A DNA stretch of 17,277 nucleotides from JBGOUV01 sp041477815 (GCA_041477815.1 JBGOUV010000105.1:1-17277), one strand, 5' to 3'; shown: positions 8,192-14,892, counted from the stretch's first letter. Notes: a model not told the origin generated them from the sequence alone. A program made the numbers and translations.

Positions 8192-8194
8192 TAT

Positions 8195-8210
8195 CAGACC
8201 GATCGGTCTG
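8195..8210. promoter_or_regulatory. TetR-type operator (16-bp perfect palindrome)
   Basis: The sequence CAGACCGATCGGTCTG is a perfect inverted repeat and fits the common TetR-family pattern AGACCG-NN-CGGTCT. It lies between the tetR stop and the ATG at 8191 of the TPR gene. A related palindrome sits upstream of tetR. Binding by the neighbouring repressor is inferred from family practice, not shown. Confidence 0.6.
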
Positions 8211-8228
8211 TTTCTAGCGCTAAAAAAA

Positions 8229-8822
8229 TTACGCGCGGAGAGTGGAGTCGACATATTGGGTCAGGTGGTCGGCGATGGCGTTGATGAACCCGGCGTCGTC
8301 GTAGAGTTTGCTCAGCATGAGTCCGCCTTCGAGGGCGGCAGTGAGCAGGGTAGCGATCTGTTCCGGGTCGGAGCCGGTGCGGAGCTCGCCGCGTTCGATA
8401 CCTTTGGCGACTACGGTACGGAGCAGGCCGCGGAACTGATCCATAGCCTGGCGGGCGTGGCGGCGGAGGGCGGGGTTGCCATCGTCGCTCTCGATGGCCG
8501 TGTTCATGATGGGGCAGCCGCCGGGGACGGGGGGATCGGCGGCGTAGTTGCGAAAGACGCCGAGGACGGCGAGGAGGCGGTCGGCGGCGTGGCGTTTGCC
8601 GGCCAGGGCCACTTCGAAGCGCTTGGCCGCGATGCTGACGGCGGTGTCGAAGGCCTCGACGGCGAGCTGCTCCTTGCTGTCGAAGTGGTTGTAGATGCCG
8701 CCCTTCTGGAGACCGGTGGCGCGCAGGACGTCGGCGAGGGAACTGCCGGAGTAGCCCTTCTGGTTGAAGACACGAGCGGCGCGGAGGAGGATGTGCTGAC
8801 GGGTTTGCTCGCCCTTGCGCAC
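8229..8822 (-). CDS. TetR/AcrR family transcriptional repressor
   Basis: The product has 197 residues, usual for the family. The N-terminal DNA-binding domain (about 1-60) has the helix-turn-helix SSLADVLRATGLQKGGIYNHF at about 27-47, with the family hallmark IYNHFDSKEQL. The C-terminal half (IMNTAIESDDGNPALRRHARQAMDQFRGLLRTVVAKGIERGELR through EGGLMLSKLYDD) resembles the ligand-binding domain of LmrA/YxaF-like repressors. The ligand is unknown. The start codon is GTG at 8822, giving the expected RKGEQTRQHILLRAARVF; no strong ribosome-binding site precedes it. An imperfect palindrome only 10 bases upstream implies autoregulation. The usual partner of such a repressor, an efflux pump or oxidoreductase, is absent; the only adjacent codirectional gene downstream encodes the TPR protein. 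Confidence 0.9.
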   Translation of the reverse strand: MRKGEQTRQHILLRAARVFNQKGYSGSSLADVLRATGLQKGGIYNHFDSKEQLAVEAFDTAVSIAAKRFEVALAGKRHAADRLLAVLGVFRNYAADPPVPGGCPIMNTAIESDDGNPALRRHARQAMDQFRGLLRTVVAKGIERGELRTGSDPEQIATLLTAALEGGLMLSKLYDDAGFINAIADHLTQYVDSTLRA

Positions 8823-8832
8823 GGTTTACAGA

Positions 8833-8882
8833 ACCGACCGGTCGGTCTATTTCAGGATAACACAGAGGAGGTGCGGGGGCAA
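8833..8882 (-). promoter_or_regulatory. tetR promoter region with overlapping TetR-type operator
   Basis: The 14-bp perfect palindrome ACCGACCGGTCGGT (8833-8846) is extended on one side to give AGACCGACCGGTC on the minus strand, matching AGACCG-NN-CGGTC of the site at 8195. Upstream on the minus strand are TTGCCC (8877-8882) and, 17 bases on, TATCCT (8854-8859), each 4 of 6 to sigma-70 consensus. A start site predicted from these would fall inside the palindrome, as expected for self-repression. The operator is well supported; the promoter boxes are weaker. Confidence 0.5.
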
Positions 8883-8896
8883 GGGAAAAGAGGGGT

Positions 8897-9151
8897 TTAC
8901 TGGGGCCGGAGTCCGTCCTGACTGGAGATCAAGGAGTCGAAGATGGCTAGAACCTGCTTGCGATAGCCGTAGAGGCTCCGGAGGGACTCGCGGAAGGGGG
9001 CCTCGCAGTCGCGCCGGCGCATCCAGCGGGCGAAGACCTCGTCGGGAACGTCGATATCGCGCCGGAGCTTCTCGGGGTGGTGCCCGCGCAGGAAGAGGCC
9101 ATAAAAGAACGCCGCTTCGCGTTGGGGCGACTGCTGTTCGGGCGCTTTCAT
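8897..9151 (-). CDS. Small uncharacterised protein
   Basis: The product has 84 residues from the ATG at 9151; a GTG two codons further upstream (9157) is also possible. The sequence MKAPEQQSPQREAAFFYGLFLRGHHPEKLRRDIDVPDEVFARWMRRRDCEAPFRES continues into helical, charged LRSLYGYRKQVLAIFDSLISSQ. The composition is that of a folded soluble alpha-helical protein, and the EKLRRDIDVPDEVFARWMR stretch could be a helix-turn-helix, but I do not recognise the family. No signal peptide or membrane segment is seen, and no clear ribosome-binding site. The gene lies 74 bases upstream of tetR in the same direction and on its other side faces the left end of the insertion sequence. Its transcript might continue into tetR, though tetR seems to have its own promoter. 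Confidence 0.55.
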   Translation of the reverse strand: MKAPEQQSPQREAAFFYGLFLRGHHPEKLRRDIDVPDEVFARWMRRRDCEAPFRESLRSLYGYRKQVLAIFDSLISSQDGLRPQ

Positions 9152-9252
9152 AAACACATCCGACGGGCCGGGGAGGCCGCCTCGGCCCGAGGATATGACA
9201 GTATAAACAGGACGGGCGGCCGGTGCAAGCCCTCAGTTTATCGTATGTCAAC

Positions 9253-9298
9253 GGTCATTAGAAATGTCCCCATGTTTCGCCTCAGTAGAAATGTCCCC
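9253..9298 (+). repeat. IS left end with two terminal boxes
   Basis: Two identical TAGAAATGTCCCC boxes start 27 bases apart (9259 and 9286). They are the inverted counterparts of those at the right end. Such paired boxes are likely transposase-binding sites (inference). Confidence 0.7.
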
Positions 9299-9340
9299 TT
9301 TTTTGCAAGTGCTCTGGCGCCGCGAAGCCAGGGATGGGGT

Positions 9341-9379
9341 GCAGGGGAAGGGGGCGGCGGTTGAGCCCCCTTCCCCTGC
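9341..9379 (-). terminator. Strong hairpin behind the transposase gene
   Basis: There is a perfect 15-bp stem, GCAGGGGAAGGGGGC (9341-9355) with its complement (9365-9379), and a 9-base loop. It lies 28 bases after the transposase stop in the direction of transcription. No U run follows on the minus strand, so it is not a textbook intrinsic terminator. It could still block read-through or protect the mRNA 3' end. The plus strand of the arm and the bases before it (9331-9354) also form a four-run G-quadruplex motif. Confidence 0.5.
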
Positions 9380-9406
9380 TCAGCACGACAGAAACCGGGC
9401 TTCTCA

Positions 9407-10672
9407 TTAGGGCCGGTTCCCTACGTTGCCGGTCATCACCGACCTCCGCCAGGGATGATTCGGCGCCGGCCGCGGCCGCTGGAGGAGTCGCCGCGGGGCG
9501 ATTTGCAGCCGCTTCTGCGGCCGCTCCGCCAGTTCGTGCCAACGCAGTTTCTGATCCTTCCACAGCAAGGTCAGCGAGCCATCCCGGTGCTCGCGGACGA
9601 TGACCCTGCTGCCGGCCTGCACCGGCGCCTGCTGCCCTTTCGCTTCGATCTGCAGCCACCGACAGGCGTATTGCACCACCCAGTCCTGGCTGACTTGACG
9701 CTCCTGCTCCAGACAGAATACCTGTTCCAGGTCCAGGCGTGGCGGCACGCGCAGATGATAGTCGGCACTCTCTTTAGCCGCCACGCTATAGCGCGCGTTG
9801 TGCTGCGCTCGGTAGCTCCCCATCAGAAACTCGTTGGCCGCCTCATAGTTGTCCAGGCCTTTCAACCGCCTCTTCTTGATCAGCCGGTCCTGATGCGTCC
9901 CATGTCCTCGCTCCACCCGCCCTTTCGCTTGCGGCGAGTGAGCCCCGATCAACTCGATCCCCAACTTCGCGCACATCCCTCCAAACTGCGATACCGGAAC
10001 GATGCCCTCCTGCTGCTGACGCGCCGTTGGCTGGTGATGATAGACCGTCTTCCAGTCTACGTACAGGGCTCGCGGAATTCCGTACTCCTGTACCCAGGCC
10101 CGCAGCGTATCCGCCACTCCCCAGGTGGTCTCTTCGGCGGCAAACGTCGCCAAGCTCGTGCTGGTCGCGTCGTCCACCATGTGAATCAGACAGCCCTTCG
10201 GTCCACGCCCCTCCAGCCAATACTCGAAGCTGCCGTCCATCTGTACCAATTCGCCAAAATGCGAGCGCCGCTCGCGCCGTTGCCGGAAGGGCTTGCGCTT
10301 CCGCTCCCGCGTCCACAGCCCTGCTTCCAACATCCACCGCCGTAAGGTCTCCGCGTCTACTTCCACCTGGTGATCTTCCGCCAAGTGCTCTGCCGCCAGG
10401 GTCGGTCCGAACCGCTCACCCGGCTTTCCCCCGTAGTGCTTCTTCACCAGAGCCAGGGCGCGACGACGGACTTTCGCCGGCTGGGCTTGGTGGGAAGGCC
10501 TGCCGGCGTTGCCGTGTACCAGAGCCTGGCTGCCTCCTTGGCGATAGCGCCCGTACTGGCGCTTGGCTTGTCGATAGCTCAGCCCTAAAACCTCAGCGGC
10601 CTCCACCAGCTTCAGATCCCGGCTCTTTACCCGTTGAAAAACTCCCGCACGCCGCACCTCTCGTTCGCTCAT
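9407..10672 (-). CDS. ISNCY-family-like DDE transposase
   Basis: The product has 421 residues. The N-terminal part has a helix-turn-helix (LKLVEAAEVLGLSYRQAKRQYGRYRQGG, about 21-48), then a region FGPTLAAEHLAEDHQVEVDAETLRRWMLEAGLW, then an RNase H-like catalytic core. The likely DDE residues are D146 (ELVQMDGSFEYW), D206 (ALYVDWKTVYH) and E254 (SPQAKGRVERGHGTHQDRL); this arrangement and the linking phrases are typical of ISNCY/IS1202-like enzymes. A C-terminal beta-rich domain and a basic tail follow. I start at the ATG at 10672 because GGAAGGAC lies just before it. An upstream in-frame ATG at 10720 falls inside the terminal box and would translate IS end sequence. No frameshift or internal stop is present. 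Its job is cut-and-paste or copy movement of this element; the long open frames on the opposite strand are shadows. Confidence 0.85.
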   Translation of the reverse strand: MSEREVRRAGVFQRVKSRDLKLVEAAEVLGLSYRQAKRQYGRYRQGGSQALVHGNAGRPSHQAQPAKVRRRALALVKKHYGGKPGERFGPTLAAEHLAEDHQVEVDAETLRRWMLEAGLWTRERKRKPFRQRRERRSHFGELVQMDGSFEYWLEGRGPKGCLIHMVDDATSTSLATFAAEETTWGVADTLRAWVQEYGIPRALYVDWKTVYHHQPTARQQQEGIVPVSQFGGMCAKLGIELIGAHSPQAKGRVERGHGTHQDRLIKKRRLKGLDNYEAANEFLMGSYRAQHNARYSVAAKESADYHLRVPPRLDLEQVFCLEQERQVSQDWVVQYACRWLQIEAKGQQAPVQAGSRVIVREHRDGSLTLLWKDQKLRWHELAERPQKRLQIAPRRLLQRPRPAPNHPWRRSVMTGNVGNRP

Positions 10673-10712
10673 TGATGTCCTTCCCAAAATGGACCTCCGC
10701 GGTCCAGTTTGA

Positions 10713-10757
10713 GGGGACATTTCTATCGAGCTAACAAGGGGACATTATCACTGAGGT
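10713..10757 (-). repeat. IS right end with two terminal boxes
   Basis: On the minus strand the boxes are TGATAATGTCCCC (10750-10738) and TAGAAATGTCCCC (10725-10713), spaced 25 bases apart against 27 at the left end. The outer box differs from the others by three substitutions. The transposase's untranslated leader overlaps this end. Confidence 0.7.
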
Positions 10758-10781
10758 TCAACAGCGAATTCGTCCGGGCGA

Positions 10782-11441
10782 TTACGGCTTGGGGGCGGGG
10801 GGCTTGGGCGCTACTGTTTTGGGTACGGCAGACGGGGGCCGGGTTACCGGGGGCTTGGGAGCCGGGGCCGCCGACCCACCCGCTGGAGCCAGCGCCGGTG
10901 GCGCCGCCGCAGGGCCACCCACGCCTTGGCCCTTGTCGTAGAGGCCGATGATATCGGTGGTAATGTCCACGGTATTGACCGCGTACAGCACCGGGCTTTG
11001 CGGTGAGCTGATGTCCAGGATGATGTGGAAACCCTTCTCCTTGGCGTACTTGTCGATCACCCCCATCATCTTCTGCCCGATGGTGTTGATCAGCTTGCCC
11101 TCTTCCTGCTGAAACTCGGCGGAGGCGTCTTCATTGTCGCGCTGCAGGGCCTTGGTCTTGGTGTCGATCTCGCGGATGAGCTTGTTGCGGGCGTCCTCGC
11201 TCATGGTATTGCGGCCCTTGTTGAGCGAGGCCTGCAGGTCGTCCAGCTCGCGCTTCTGTTTCTCCAGCCCCTGTTGCCGGGGGGTGTACTTCTCCTGGAG
11301 CGACTTGGCCGTCTTCTGGCCCTCCTCGGTTCGGATGATGGCATCTTGGATGTTGATGATGCCAACTCTAGTGGCGCCGGTCGGCGCCTGGGCGCTCGCG
11401 ACGGCGCAAATCGACAACCACAAGACCGCTCTAGCGTGCAT
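10782..11441 (-). CDS. skp: OmpH/Skp family periplasmic chaperone
   Basis: The product has 219 residues. It has a signal peptide (MHARAVLWLSICAVASAQ), a short beta segment (TRVGIINIQDAIIRTEEGQKTAKSL) and a long charged coiled coil (about 45-125, with KQKRELDDLQASLNKG and IREIDTKTKALQRDNEDASAEFQQEE). The second part of the body domain follows (KMMGVIDKYAKEKGFHIILDISSPQSPVLYAVNTVDIT). In the family three copies form a jellyfish-shaped trimer that holds unfolded outer-membrane proteins in the periplasm and delivers them to BamA. An added tail of about 48 residues (172-219) is almost entirely Pro, Ala and Lys (PAPKPPVTRPPSAVPKTVAP) and is absent from the enterobacterial protein. It lies 41 bases downstream of bamA in the same direction, the classical bamA-skp order. 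The IS end lies about 25 bases beyond its stop, so any further genes of the usual operon are separated from it. Confidence 0.9.
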   Translation of the reverse strand: MHARAVLWLSICAVASAQAPTGATRVGIINIQDAIIRTEEGQKTAKSLQEKYTPRQQGLEKQKRELDDLQASLNKGRNTMSEDARNKLIREIDTKTKALQRDNEDASAEFQQEEGKLINTIGQKMMGVIDKYAKEKGFHIILDISSPQSPVLYAVNTVDITTDIIGLYDKGQGVGGPAAAPPALAPAGGSAAPAPKPPVTRPPSAVPKTVAPKPPAPKP

Positions 11442-11482
11442 TCGGATAACCTCGGGTGGACTTCAGGGAAATTGTAGCATAC

Positions 11483-14400
11483 CTAGAACGTCCGGCTGAT
11501 GGTAAACCGGAACGTCTTCCTCGGCTCCTGGAACGGGATCGCTCGGCCGTAGGAGCTGATGGCGTTGAGGAAGGTGAGCTGGTTGGGGAACATGGACCGG
11601 TCGGCCACGATGGGGGGCTGCAGATTGGTATTGACGCGGTTCGGGTTGTAGGCCCAGTAGATGCGGAAGGGGGCGTTGACCACCGGCAGCATCACCTGCA
11701 GCTCGAGTCCGGCCGAGCTGCGGACGTCCTGGGTGTGCGGCGAGACCTTGATCTGCCGGCTGAATTCACTCTGCGGGAAGAAGCCGTTCAGCTCGGCCAC
11801 GCGCCCGGGGTTCAACGTGAGCTGGTTGAGGCGGGAGACCTTGTTCACGCCGACGTCGAAGAAGGGGGCCAGGGTCACCGGGCCGAAGATGGGGATGCGG
11901 TATTCGAAGTTGCCGACGAGCTGGGTATCGCCGCCGGGGAAGATCAGCCGGTAGATGGGGGCCTTGGCCGTCACCTGCACCTGCTGCTCGGCGCCGTCGA
12001 CGATGAGGGTCTGCGTGCGCGGCTGGCCGTTGTCGTTGATGACCGCTACATCGGTGACGTCCGGGATGAAGGCGATGGGGCTGACCGAGAACAGCTCGAA
12101 GCCGCGGATGTCGGTCTCGCCGCCCATGTAGAAGCGCGAGAACGGCGGCGCCACCTTGTCCCCGTAACCGCTCAGGAACGACCCCAGCAGCCGCATGCCC
12201 ACCACGTTGCGCTTCTTGTTCACCGAACGGAAGTACTTGGCCTCGATAATGGGCCGGAACAGGTTCACGTTGCCGCCCAGGAAGCTGCCGGCCGTTTCGA
12301 TGGCGGCGTACAGGCTCTTGCCGCCGGTGGGGTTGATGGGATGGTTGACCGTGTTGAAGAAATAGTTGGGGGTGATCTTGCTGGTGGTGATTCCTTCGAG
12401 CGAGTTGGGCCCGCCGACATTGCGGAAGTTGAGAAACTCGAAGTACTGGCGCGAGGCCCCGGAGAAGGTCGAGATGTTGGACTTCTCCCAACCGTAAGTG
12501 ATGCCGATGCGGGCGAAGCTGCGCTTCAGCGGATAGCTGGCGAAAGTCGTGAACCCGATGCTGGACTGGCTGAAGTTCTGGAGGTTATCGCCGCCGATCG
12601 ACTGGTAAAACGGGATCAGGTTCTGGCCGGTGAGGATCGACGCCTCGCGGGCCTGGTCGAAGTTGAAGCGGCGGGTGAAGACGGTGAAGCCGGTCTGGAT
12701 GGGCTTGTCGAGGAAATAGGGCTCGGTGAAGCCAAACATGGCGACGCGCTCGCGGCTGCCGAGCTGGGCCGAGAGGCTGAGGGTTTCGCCGAGGCCTAGG
12801 AAATTGTTGGTCTCGTAGTTAAAGCCGATGAAGCTGCCGGCAAAACCGGAGACGCCGCCGGTGAGGCCGACCGAGTTCTTGCCGCGCTCCTTCACCTTGA
12901 GGGTCAGGTCCACCAGGCCGTTGCGGGTGTCGCGCTGGATGTCGGCGGCCTCCTCGGCCTTGAGCGGCTCGAAGTACCCGAGCTGGTTCAGGCGCAGGAT
13001 GCTGGTATCCCACAGCCGGGTGTTGAACATGTCGCCTTCGTCCAGGAACAGCTCGCGGCGGATGACCTTGTCGCGGGTGGTGGTGTTGCCCGAGAAGTTG
13101 ATGCGGCGGACGAAGAACTGCTTGCCTTCCTCGACCGACAGGGCCAGGTCGATGCGCGGGGCCTTGCCCTTTTCCGGCTCCGGGAACTCGAACGACGGCT
13201 CGCCGACGAAGTCGATGTAGCCGAATTCGCCGTACAGCTTCTTGAGGTTCTCCATGCCCTTGCGCAGCTTGGAGACGTCGAAGACGGCCCCTTCCTGCAT
13301 CTGGAAGACGGGGCGGAGCACGGCCTCGGGGGTGCGGAACAGCTTGACGTCGGTGAAGCTGATCTTGCCCACGTAGAAGCGGGGGCCTTCCTCGATGGGG
13401 ATTTTCAGGTCGGCGCGCTTGCCCGGCTTGTTGGGTTTGAACACCGGGATGCGCAGGCCCTTACCGCCGACGTCGCGCATGGTCAGGGTGTGCTCGCCCA
13501 CGGTGGCCCGGAAGTAGCCCTGCTCCTGGTACTTGTTCCGGAGCATGTCCTTATCCTGGTCGAGTTTGTTGGCGTCAAACGTCTTGGAGAACAGGCTCTC
13601 CAGGATGAGGCTCTTGGGAATGCCGATGGGCCGCAGGTTTTTCATGGACCGGATGGCCACCCGGTCCGACATTACCGTGTTGCCCACGATCTCGATGTTG
13701 CCGACCTTGACCTTGGGGCCCTCCACGATGTTGAAGACCAGCTCGATGGAGGACGGCGGGATCTGGTGGATCTCCGGGGTGACGGTGGCGTACTGGCGGC
13801 CGCGCTCGCTCAGCAGCTCCTTGAGGACGTAGGTGGCGTGGGCGATCTTGTTGGGGTCGTAGCGGGTCTCCACCGACAGTCCCACCTTGCGCTCCTTGAA
13901 CCGGTCGAGGATCTCCGATTGGGTGACCGACTTGTTGCCTTCGTACTTGATGGTCCGGACCATGCGCCGCTCGACGACGATGAAGCGGATGATCTGGCCG
14001 ACCGTGCCGGGCTCGACCTCCAGGCGCACGTCGTCGAAGTAGGCGGTGTTCCATAGCAGCATGAAGTCGCGGCGAAGCTGGTCCTCGTCGTAGGGGTCGC
14101 CTTTCTTCGTGTTGAGGCGGGAGATCAGGGTGTCGCGGGGGATGCGGCGATTGCCTCGGAACTCGATGGCCTCGACCAGATCCTCGCGCATCCGGCCGGC
14201 GGGCTTGGCCCCCTCGGCTGGCTTGGCCCCCTCGCCGGGTTTTGCTGGTTCGGCAGGCTTCGGGGAGGGCTCTTTCTTTTCCTCGGGAACGGCCTCAAAG
14301 GGAGTGGGGGGCTTGGGCTTGGGCGGCTCAGCCGGAGGTTTCACCTCCTGCACTTCTTCAAAAGGCGACTTGGGCCGCGCGGGCGGTGGCGGCTGCTGCT

Positions 14401-14491
14401 GGGGGGTCTGGGCGGTGGCGAACCCGCCGAACAGTACGAATAAGAACGCCGTCCCGGCTGTCCTCCCGCAGACAGCCCGTAACCACTCCAT
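11483..14491 (-). CDS. bamA: Outer membrane protein assembly factor BamA (Omp85 family)
   Basis: The product has 1002 residues from the ATG at 14491; a TTG three codons upstream (14500) is an alternative, closer to the AGGAAGG motif. After the signal peptide (about 1-28, ending FATAQ) comes an unusual Pro/Lys/Glu-rich linker (about 29-101) with repeated PFEEVQE/PFEAVPE and GAKPAEGAKPA. Five POTRA domains follow (about 105-537), starting at VEAIEFRGNRRIPRDTL, VRTIKYEGNKSVTQSEIL, VGNIEIVGNTVMSD, VGKISFTDVKLFRTPEAV and VRRINFSGNTTTRDKVIRREL. The beta-barrel runs to the end, with NHPINPTGGKS and the conserved loop-6 motif YMGGETDIRGFELF (Arg at about 796), and finishes FTISRTF with the terminal Phe. 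BamA folds and inserts outer-membrane beta-barrels, including receptors such as the one in this window. It is longer than the E. coli protein (810), mainly because of the linker and barrel loops. It is first in a pair with skp. Confidence 0.95.
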   Translation of the reverse strand: MEWLRAVCGRTAGTAFLFVLFGGFATAQTPQQQPPPPARPKSPFEEVQEVKPPAEPPKPKPPTPFEAVPEEKKEPSPKPAEPAKPGEGAKPAEGAKPAGRMREDLVEAIEFRGNRRIPRDTLISRLNTKKGDPYDEDQLRRDFMLLWNTAYFDDVRLEVEPGTVGQIIRFIVVERRMVRTIKYEGNKSVTQSEILDRFKERKVGLSVETRYDPNKIAHATYVLKELLSERGRQYATVTPEIHQIPPSSIELVFNIVEGPKVKVGNIEIVGNTVMSDRVAIRSMKNLRPIGIPKSLILESLFSKTFDANKLDQDKDMLRNKYQEQGYFRATVGEHTLTMRDVGGKGLRIPVFKPNKPGKRADLKIPIEEGPRFYVGKISFTDVKLFRTPEAVLRPVFQMQEGAVFDVSKLRKGMENLKKLYGEFGYIDFVGEPSFEFPEPEKGKAPRIDLALSVEEGKQFFVRRINFSGNTTTRDKVIRRELFLDEGDMFNTRLWDTSILRLNQLGYFEPLKAEEAADIQRDTRNGLVDLTLKVKERGKNSVGLTGGVSGFAGSFIGFNYETNNFLGLGETLSLSAQLGSRERVAMFGFTEPYFLDKPIQTGFTVFTRRFNFDQAREASILTGQNLIPFYQSIGGDNLQNFSQSSIGFTTFASYPLKRSFARIGITYGWEKSNISTFSGASRQYFEFLNFRNVGGPNSLEGITTSKITPNYFFNTVNHPINPTGGKSLYAAIETAGSFLGGNVNLFRPIIEAKYFRSVNKKRNVVGMRLLGSFLSGYGDKVAPPFSRFYMGGETDIRGFELFSVSPIAFIPDVTDVAVINDNGQPRTQTLIVDGAEQQVQVTAKAPIYRLIFPGGDTQLVGNFEYRIPIFGPVTLAPFFDVGVNKVSRLNQLTLNPGRVAELNGFFPQSEFSRQIKVSPHTQDVRSSAGLELQVMLPVVNAPFRIYWAYNPNRVNTNLQPPIVADRSMFPNQLTFLNAISSYGRAIPFQEPRKTFRFTISRTF

Positions 14492-14500
14492 AAGATACAA

Positions 14501-14887
14501 AATCCTTCCTCGGTCCTTTACCCTATGCTAAACGCACATCCACATTCTATGGTTACACAGGATTGAGGTCGCCGTCCCGACTCCGCCGCCAGCGTTTACA
14601 TTTTTTGGCGCAGCTTGGTAGGGCTCCCCCGGGGCCGCAGCCGGCCCCCTGGCCGGCTTCTGGCGTCGAGCCGGATTCCCGCTCCCCCCACCGGTCATGG
14701 AATCTTCCGAACGGTCAAGGCTCCCGGGGCCCGTGGTGGCCCTGTCAAACCGCGTCCGCGGAAACCGCCCAGGGGGCCAATCAGATTTTGGGGTGGGCAC
14801 GCGGTGCGTGACGACCGCCGGCGCTCCGGTTGGCCGCGGAGGCGAGCGAGCCGGCCGGGGGGCCGGCTGCGGCCCAGGGGGGCCGCC
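14501..14887. other. Gene-free spacer between bamA and the secreted-protein gene
   Basis: These 387 bases hold no convincing gene. The open frames here are rich in Pro, Gly and Arg, lack ribosome-binding sites and are composed of repeat sequence. The part next to bamA contains a leader with AGGAAGG and, on the minus strand, TAGAAT (14549-14544), a possible -10 box without a clear -35. The rest is taken up by an inverted pair of GC-rich hairpin repeats. Confidence 0.6.
14617..14658 (+). repeat. REP-like GC-rich hairpin repeat, left copy
   Basis: This copy starts GGTAGGGC and ends with a perfect 8-bp hairpin, AGCCGGCC-CCCT-GGCCGGCT (14639-14658). It is about 90% identical, in inverted orientation, to 14849-14892. 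Its first hairpin is degenerate, with one wobble pair. Confidence 0.7.
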
Positions 14888-14892
14888 CTACC
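14849..14892 (-). repeat. REP-like GC-rich double hairpin repeat, right copy
   Basis: Read on the minus strand it starts GGTAGGGC, then a perfect 7-bp hairpin GCGGCCC-CCCT-GGGCCGC (14886-14869), then an 8-bp hairpin AGCCGGCC-CCCC-GGCCGGCT (14868-14849). The TAG within GGTAGGGC is the stop codon of the gene ending at 14888. The hairpins stand where that gene's transcript ends and could act as a terminator or stabiliser. Confidence 0.75.

Larger units (their letters stand above)
9253..10757 (-). mobile_element. Insertion sequence, ISNCY/IS1202-like, complete
   Basis: The element is about 1.5 kb with one transposase gene (10672-9407) on the minus strand, bounded by inverted ends. Each end holds two copies of a 13-base box: TAGAAATGTCCCC at 9259-9271 and 9286-9298, and inverted at 10713-10725, with the variant TGATAATGTCCCC at 10738-10750. 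Outside the boxes the two ends still share TCA-N-T-NNN-AATGTCCCC. The pentamer TCAAC occurs immediately outside both ends (9248-9252 and 10758-10762), a candidate target duplication that fixes the borders given here. The borders are inferred to within a few bases. The transposase is undamaged, so the copy may be active or recent. It sits between the small gene at 8897 and the 3' end of ompH, and interrupts neither. Confidence 0.7.

Noticed and set aside
6470..8284. 604-residue open frame on the plus strand
   Set aside because: It overlaps the receptor in another frame and is antisense to the TPR gene. The Pro/Arg/His-rich then Gly/Val-rich translation is typical of shadow frames.
9455..10345. 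296-residue plus-strand frame inside the IS
   Set aside because: It is antisense to the transposase; there are no motifs or ribosome-binding site.
11456..12799. 447-residue plus-strand frame
   Set aside because: It is antisense to the BamA barrel, with the Gly/Asp/Glu/Val-rich composition expected of a shadow.
14528..14800. 90-residue minus-strand frame and overlapping plus-strand frames upstream of bamA
   Set aside because: The composition is made of the GC-rich hairpin repeats, with no ribosome-binding site and no domain.
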